Source: Actinophytocola sp963840275
GTDB lineage: Bacteria; Actinomycetota; Actinomycetes; Mycobacteriales; Pseudonocardiaceae
NCBI GenBank assembly: GCA_963840275.1
Contig: CAWIYK010000003.1
Location: 1 to 64,000 of the forward strand
Length of the DNA: 64,000 bases
Direction of reading: 5' to 3'
Position numbers and translations under genes: made by a program. Below, in pieces: positions 60,541 to 64,000 of the stretch. The notes beneath the pieces are model-generated. The model made no database searches. It was not told the DNA's origin and was given only the letters and a program-made list of their open reading frames with translations. The first letter of the stretch is position 1; every line of letters starts with the position of its first letter.

Positions 60541-62307
60541 TCAGTACTCCGCGTTGAACGCGTGCGGCGTGTGGATCTTCGTGAGTGTCTTCCCGGTGCC
60601 GAGGGACATGTGCACGCCGCAGGGCAGGCACGGGTCGAAGCTGCGCACCGCGCGCATGATGTCGATGCCCTTGAAGTTCTCCGGGGTGTTCTCCTCGAAG
60701 ATCGGCGTGTTCTGCACGGCGTCCTCGTACGGGCCGGGGGTGCCGTAGGTGTCCCGGACGCTGCCGTTCCACGGCGTCGGCGGGTACGGGTGGTAGTTCG
60801 CGATCTTGCCGCCCTTGATCACCATGTGGTGGGACAGCACGCCGCGGACCGCCTCGGTGAAGCCGACGGACACGCCCTCCTCCGGCACCTTGAACGGCTC
60901 CCACGTCTTCGTGTGGCCGGCGCGGATCTCGGCGAGCGCCTTCTGCACGAAGGTGAGCGCGAGCGCCGCGGAGTAGGCCTGGAAGTAGGTGCGGGCCCGG
61001 TTGCGCTCGATGGCGTTGCTCCACTGTGGAATCTTCCACTCGAACTGCACCGGCGGCTTGGTCGCGCTCTTGGGGAGTGCGATCTTCACGCTGTGCCCGG
61101 TCGCCTGGATGTACTCGGTGTTGACGAGTCCGGCGAGCGCGGTGGCCCACAGGCGGGCGATGGGGCCGCCGCCGGTGTCCAGCGCGAGGTGGTCCTTGCC
61201 GTCGAACCAGCGCGGCGACATGGTCCAGGAGTACTTGTTGTCGAAGTCGCGCTTGGCCGGCCGGGGAATGGTGTGCTGGTTCCACGGGTGCCTGCGGTCC
61301 ACCGGGTTGCCGAGCGGGTCCCGGTTGACGAACATCTCCTGGTCCTCCCAGTCCTCGTAGAACGAGTGTCCCAAGAGGATCCGGATGCCGAGGTTGATGT
61401 CGAGCAGGCTGGTGGTGACGAGCTTGCCGTCGACGACGACACCGGGGGTGACGTACATCTTGCGGCCCCACGACTCCATGTTCTCGTAGGTGAAGTCGCA
61501 GTACTCCGGGTCGTTGAGGCTGCCCCAGCAGCCGAGCAGGATCCGCCGCTGGCCGACCTTCTCGTAGCCGGGCAGGGCTTCGTAGAAGAAGTCGAACAGG
61601 TCGTCGTGCATGGGCACCACGCGCTTCATGAACTCGACGTAGCGCATGAGCCGGGTCAGGTAGTCGGTGAACAGCTGCACGGTCGCGACCGTGCCGACGC
61701 CGCCGGGGTACAGAGTGGACGGATGGACGTGCCGGCCTTCCATGAGGCAGAACATCTCGCGGGTGTAGCGGGAGACCTGCAGCGCCTCACGGTAGAACTC
61801 GCCCTCGAGCGGGTTCAGCGAACGCATGATGTCGCCGATGGTCTTGTACCCGTGCTCGCCGGCGTGCGGCGACTCGGTGCGGTTGGCCTGTTCCAGCACA
61901 CCGGGGTTGGTCTCGGCGACCATCTTCTCGCAGTAGTCCACCCCGACCAGGTTCTCCTGGAAGATGTTGTGGTCGAACATGTACTCGGCGGCCTCGCCGA
62001 GGTTGATGATCCACTCACCGAGGTGCGGCGGGCGCACGCCGTAGGCCATGTTCTGGTTGTAGACCGAGCACGTGGCGTGGTTGTCGCCGCAGATGCCGCA
62101 GATGCGGCTGGTGATGAAGTGCGCGTCCCGAGGGTCCTTGCCCTTCATGAAGATGCTGTAGCCACGGAAGATCGACGAGGTGCTGTGGCACTCGACGACC
62201 TCCTTGGCCTTGAAGTCGATCTTCGTGTAGATGCCGAGGGAACCGACGATCCTGGTTACGGGGTCCCACGCCATCTCGACGAGCTCGCGCTCCGTTGCCT
62301 TGGTCAT
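60541..62307 (-). CDS. hhyL: [NiFe] hydrogenase large subunit, group 1h
   Basis: 588 residues. Active-site ligands: RICGICGDNHA (Cys70, Cys73) and DPCLPCGVHM (Cys560, Cys563). These signatures and the neighbour set place it in the actinobacterial-type group 1h, which oxidises atmospheric H2 (established for the group). The C-terminus after the second motif (about 20 residues) is the peptide normally cut by the maturation protease. Maturation genes are not in the window. Confidence 0.95.
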   Translation of the reverse strand: MTKATERELVEMAWDPVTRIVGSLGIYTKIDFKAKEVVECHSTSSIFRGYSIFMKGKDPRDAHFITSRICGICGDNHATCSVYNQNMAYGVRPPHLGEWIINLGEAAEYMFDHNIFQENLVGVDYCEKMVAETNPGVLEQANRTESPHAGEHGYKTIGDIMRSLNPLEGEFYREALQVSRYTREMFCLMEGRHVHPSTLYPGGVGTVATVQLFTDYLTRLMRYVEFMKRVVPMHDDLFDFFYEALPGYEKVGQRRILLGCWGSLNDPEYCDFTYENMESWGRKMYVTPGVVVDGKLVTTSLLDINLGIRILLGHSFYEDWEDQEMFVNRDPLGNPVDRRHPWNQHTIPRPAKRDFDNKYSWTMSPRWFDGKDHLALDTGGGPIARLWATALAGLVNTEYIQATGHSVKIALPKSATKPPVQFEWKIPQWSNAIERNRARTYFQAYSAALALTFVQKALAEIRAGHTKTWEPFKVPEEGVSVGFTEAVRGVLSHHMVIKGGKIANYHPYPPTPWNGSVRDTYGTPGPYEDAVQNTPIFEENTPENFKGIDIMRAVRSFDPCLPCGVHMSLGTGKTLTKIHTPHAFNAEY

Positions 62308-62320
62308 CGTCGACCCTTCC

Positions 62321-63388
<1,068 letters not shown>

Positions 63389-63703
63389 CGGTGACCTCCT
63401 CACCGCCGGGCGCGACTGCGTTCGGCGAGGTTGACCCCAGGCCCGAAAATTTTGCGCGGGCAGAGACAAGCGATCGAACGGGTTTGTGCGATGGGTCACA
63501 GTGGCCCAAAAGGAAACGTTAGACCCGTCGGCCGACGGCATCAAGACGTATCCGGCTGGAAATCAGACAGAAATGTCTCCATCGGCTGTTGCAATGCATT
63601 TGCAACAGCCAGTGAGTTGCCGGTATTTGCTCCGTCCTGCGGTAGGTGTCCTGGCCTCTGCGCAGGTAGGCTGCGCCAAACACAGGGGCAAGGGGTTGGC
63701 ACA
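63389..63703. promoter_or_regulatory. 315-bp divergent region upstream of the hydrogenase operon
   Basis: No gene seen. It contains an AAAATTTT core with GC arms (63441-63461) and a CRP-like palindrome (63485-63500), and must carry promoters for hhyS (minus) and the partial gene at 63704 (plus). Confidence 0.6.
63485..63500. promoter_or_regulatory. CRP/GlxR-like site
   Basis: TGTGC-N6-TCACA, one mismatch from the consensus TGTGA-N6-TCACA; 97 bp upstream of the hhyS ATG. A CRP-type regulator could couple hydrogenase expression to carbon state (inference). Confidence 0.55.
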
Positions 63704-64000
63704 GTGACCGAGCCCGGCGAGTTTCCCTCCGGTGAGCCGATCGAGATCCTCCCGATCGTCGTGCTGTCCAAAACCTTTCCGGCCCGCCCTTCCTCCATTC
63801 CGGAAATCCGGGATTTCGTGCGTCGCTGTCTCGCGGAGTCGCCGCTGACCGACGCGGACAACAGCGAGGTCAGCCAGACCGTCTTCCGTGCGCTGCTGGA
63901 CGCGGCCGGGCCCACCGGCGAGATCCAGATCTCCTTCCGGATCTTTCCCGAGCACGTCGAGATCGACGTGCTGCACTCGCATCCCGGCCTTTCGGAGGAG
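63704..64000 (+). CDS. Partial gene, possibly RsbW-like ATP-binding protein
   Basis: 99 codons from GTG 63704, open to the right edge. The order SIPEIRDFVRRCLAESPLTD, then a helix and the beta-strand pair EIQISFRIFPEHVEIDVLHS is like the start of HATPase_c_2 anti-sigma kinases, but the N-box (usually NAV) is not clear. Assignment is tentative; the C-terminal half is outside the window. Confidence 0.55.
   Translation, partial: MTEPGEFPSGEPIEILPIVVLSKTFPARPSSIPEIRDFVRRCLAESPLTDADNSEVSQTVFRALLDAAGPTGEIQISFRIFPEHVEIDVLHSHPGLSEE

Overview
This 64-kb window is from a high-GC actinobacterial chromosome. The best fit is the Pseudonocardiaceae or a neighbouring family (inference). The evidence is pervasive G/C at third codon positions, many GTG starts, two Lsr2 nucleoid proteins, a DivIVA/Wag31-like coiled coil, a SARP/BTAD regulator, chaplin-like secreted proteins, several ECF sigma factors and a group 1h (actinobacterial-type) [NiFe] hydrogenase. 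No rRNA, tRNA, CRISPR array, phage or complete insertion sequence was seen. The region reads as accessory chromosome carrying stress, surface and detoxification functions.

Layout. 1-3.0 kb (minus): DrrAB-type ABC exporter, DUF4097 protein and a ribbon-helix-helix regulator preceded by a cluster of palindromic operators. 3-6.6 kb (minus): SAM methyltransferase, AI-2E-family permease, VOC protein, DUF6766 membrane protein, a 28-residue membrane peptide and a lipoprotein. 6.6-9.3 kb (plus): PLP-dependent decarboxylase-fold enzyme coupled to an M20 amidohydrolase. 9.3-13 kb: glycosyltransferase, N6-type methylase, YihY protein, PRC-barrel protein. 13.2-18 kb: cell-surface and regulation block with a STAS protein, two secreted proteins (one an acidic repeat protein), a sigma factor, a DivIVA-like protein and two chaplin-like paralogues. 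18-23.5 kb: second AI-2E permease, secreted GH76 enzyme, a deletion scar joining a response-regulator start to the end of a TAXI receptor, an atypical Nramp transporter and a NIPA/EamA-type permease.

23.7-28.2 kb is a probable arsenic/metalloid-resistance locus: an ArsR-acetyltransferase fusion and a second acetyltransferase on minus, and a flavin monooxygenase, MFS exporter and Cys-rich small protein on plus. A divergent promoter with three copies of ATCGA-N6-TCGAT separates them. 28-31 kb: ECF42 sigma with its DGPF partner, an AhpD-fold protein and a VOC protein. 31.7 kb: first lsr2. 32-38 kb: bicovalent flavin oxidase, AraC regulator, sialidase-like secreted protein and an ECF sigma fused to a zinc-finger/transmembrane tail. 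38-41.6 kb: acyl-CoA desaturase, three small envelope proteins in an operon and a SARP regulator. 41.8-44 kb: Mn-catalase with MntH. 44-49.7 kb: FMN-binding protein, aldo/keto reductase with divergent LysR, second lsr2, ClpX-type zinc-finger protein, cupin and a MarR/EamA pair sharing a compact palindromic operator.

49.8-54.7 kb: a membrane-anchored PQQ-type propeller protein divergent from two paralogous anchored lipoprotein-like proteins, the second interrupted by an apparent frameshift, then a spermidine-synthase-like protein. 54.7-58 kb: methyltransferase, DinB protein, winged-helix protein and AAC(3)-like acetyltransferase. 58-63.4 kb (minus): the hydrogenase operon, in order small subunit, large subunit, NifU/Rieske-like fusion, DUF5947, DUF6084, a 34-residue DUF6893-type protein and an 86-residue protein, with a CRP-like site upstream. 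The window ends inside a plus-strand gene that may encode an RsbW-like protein.
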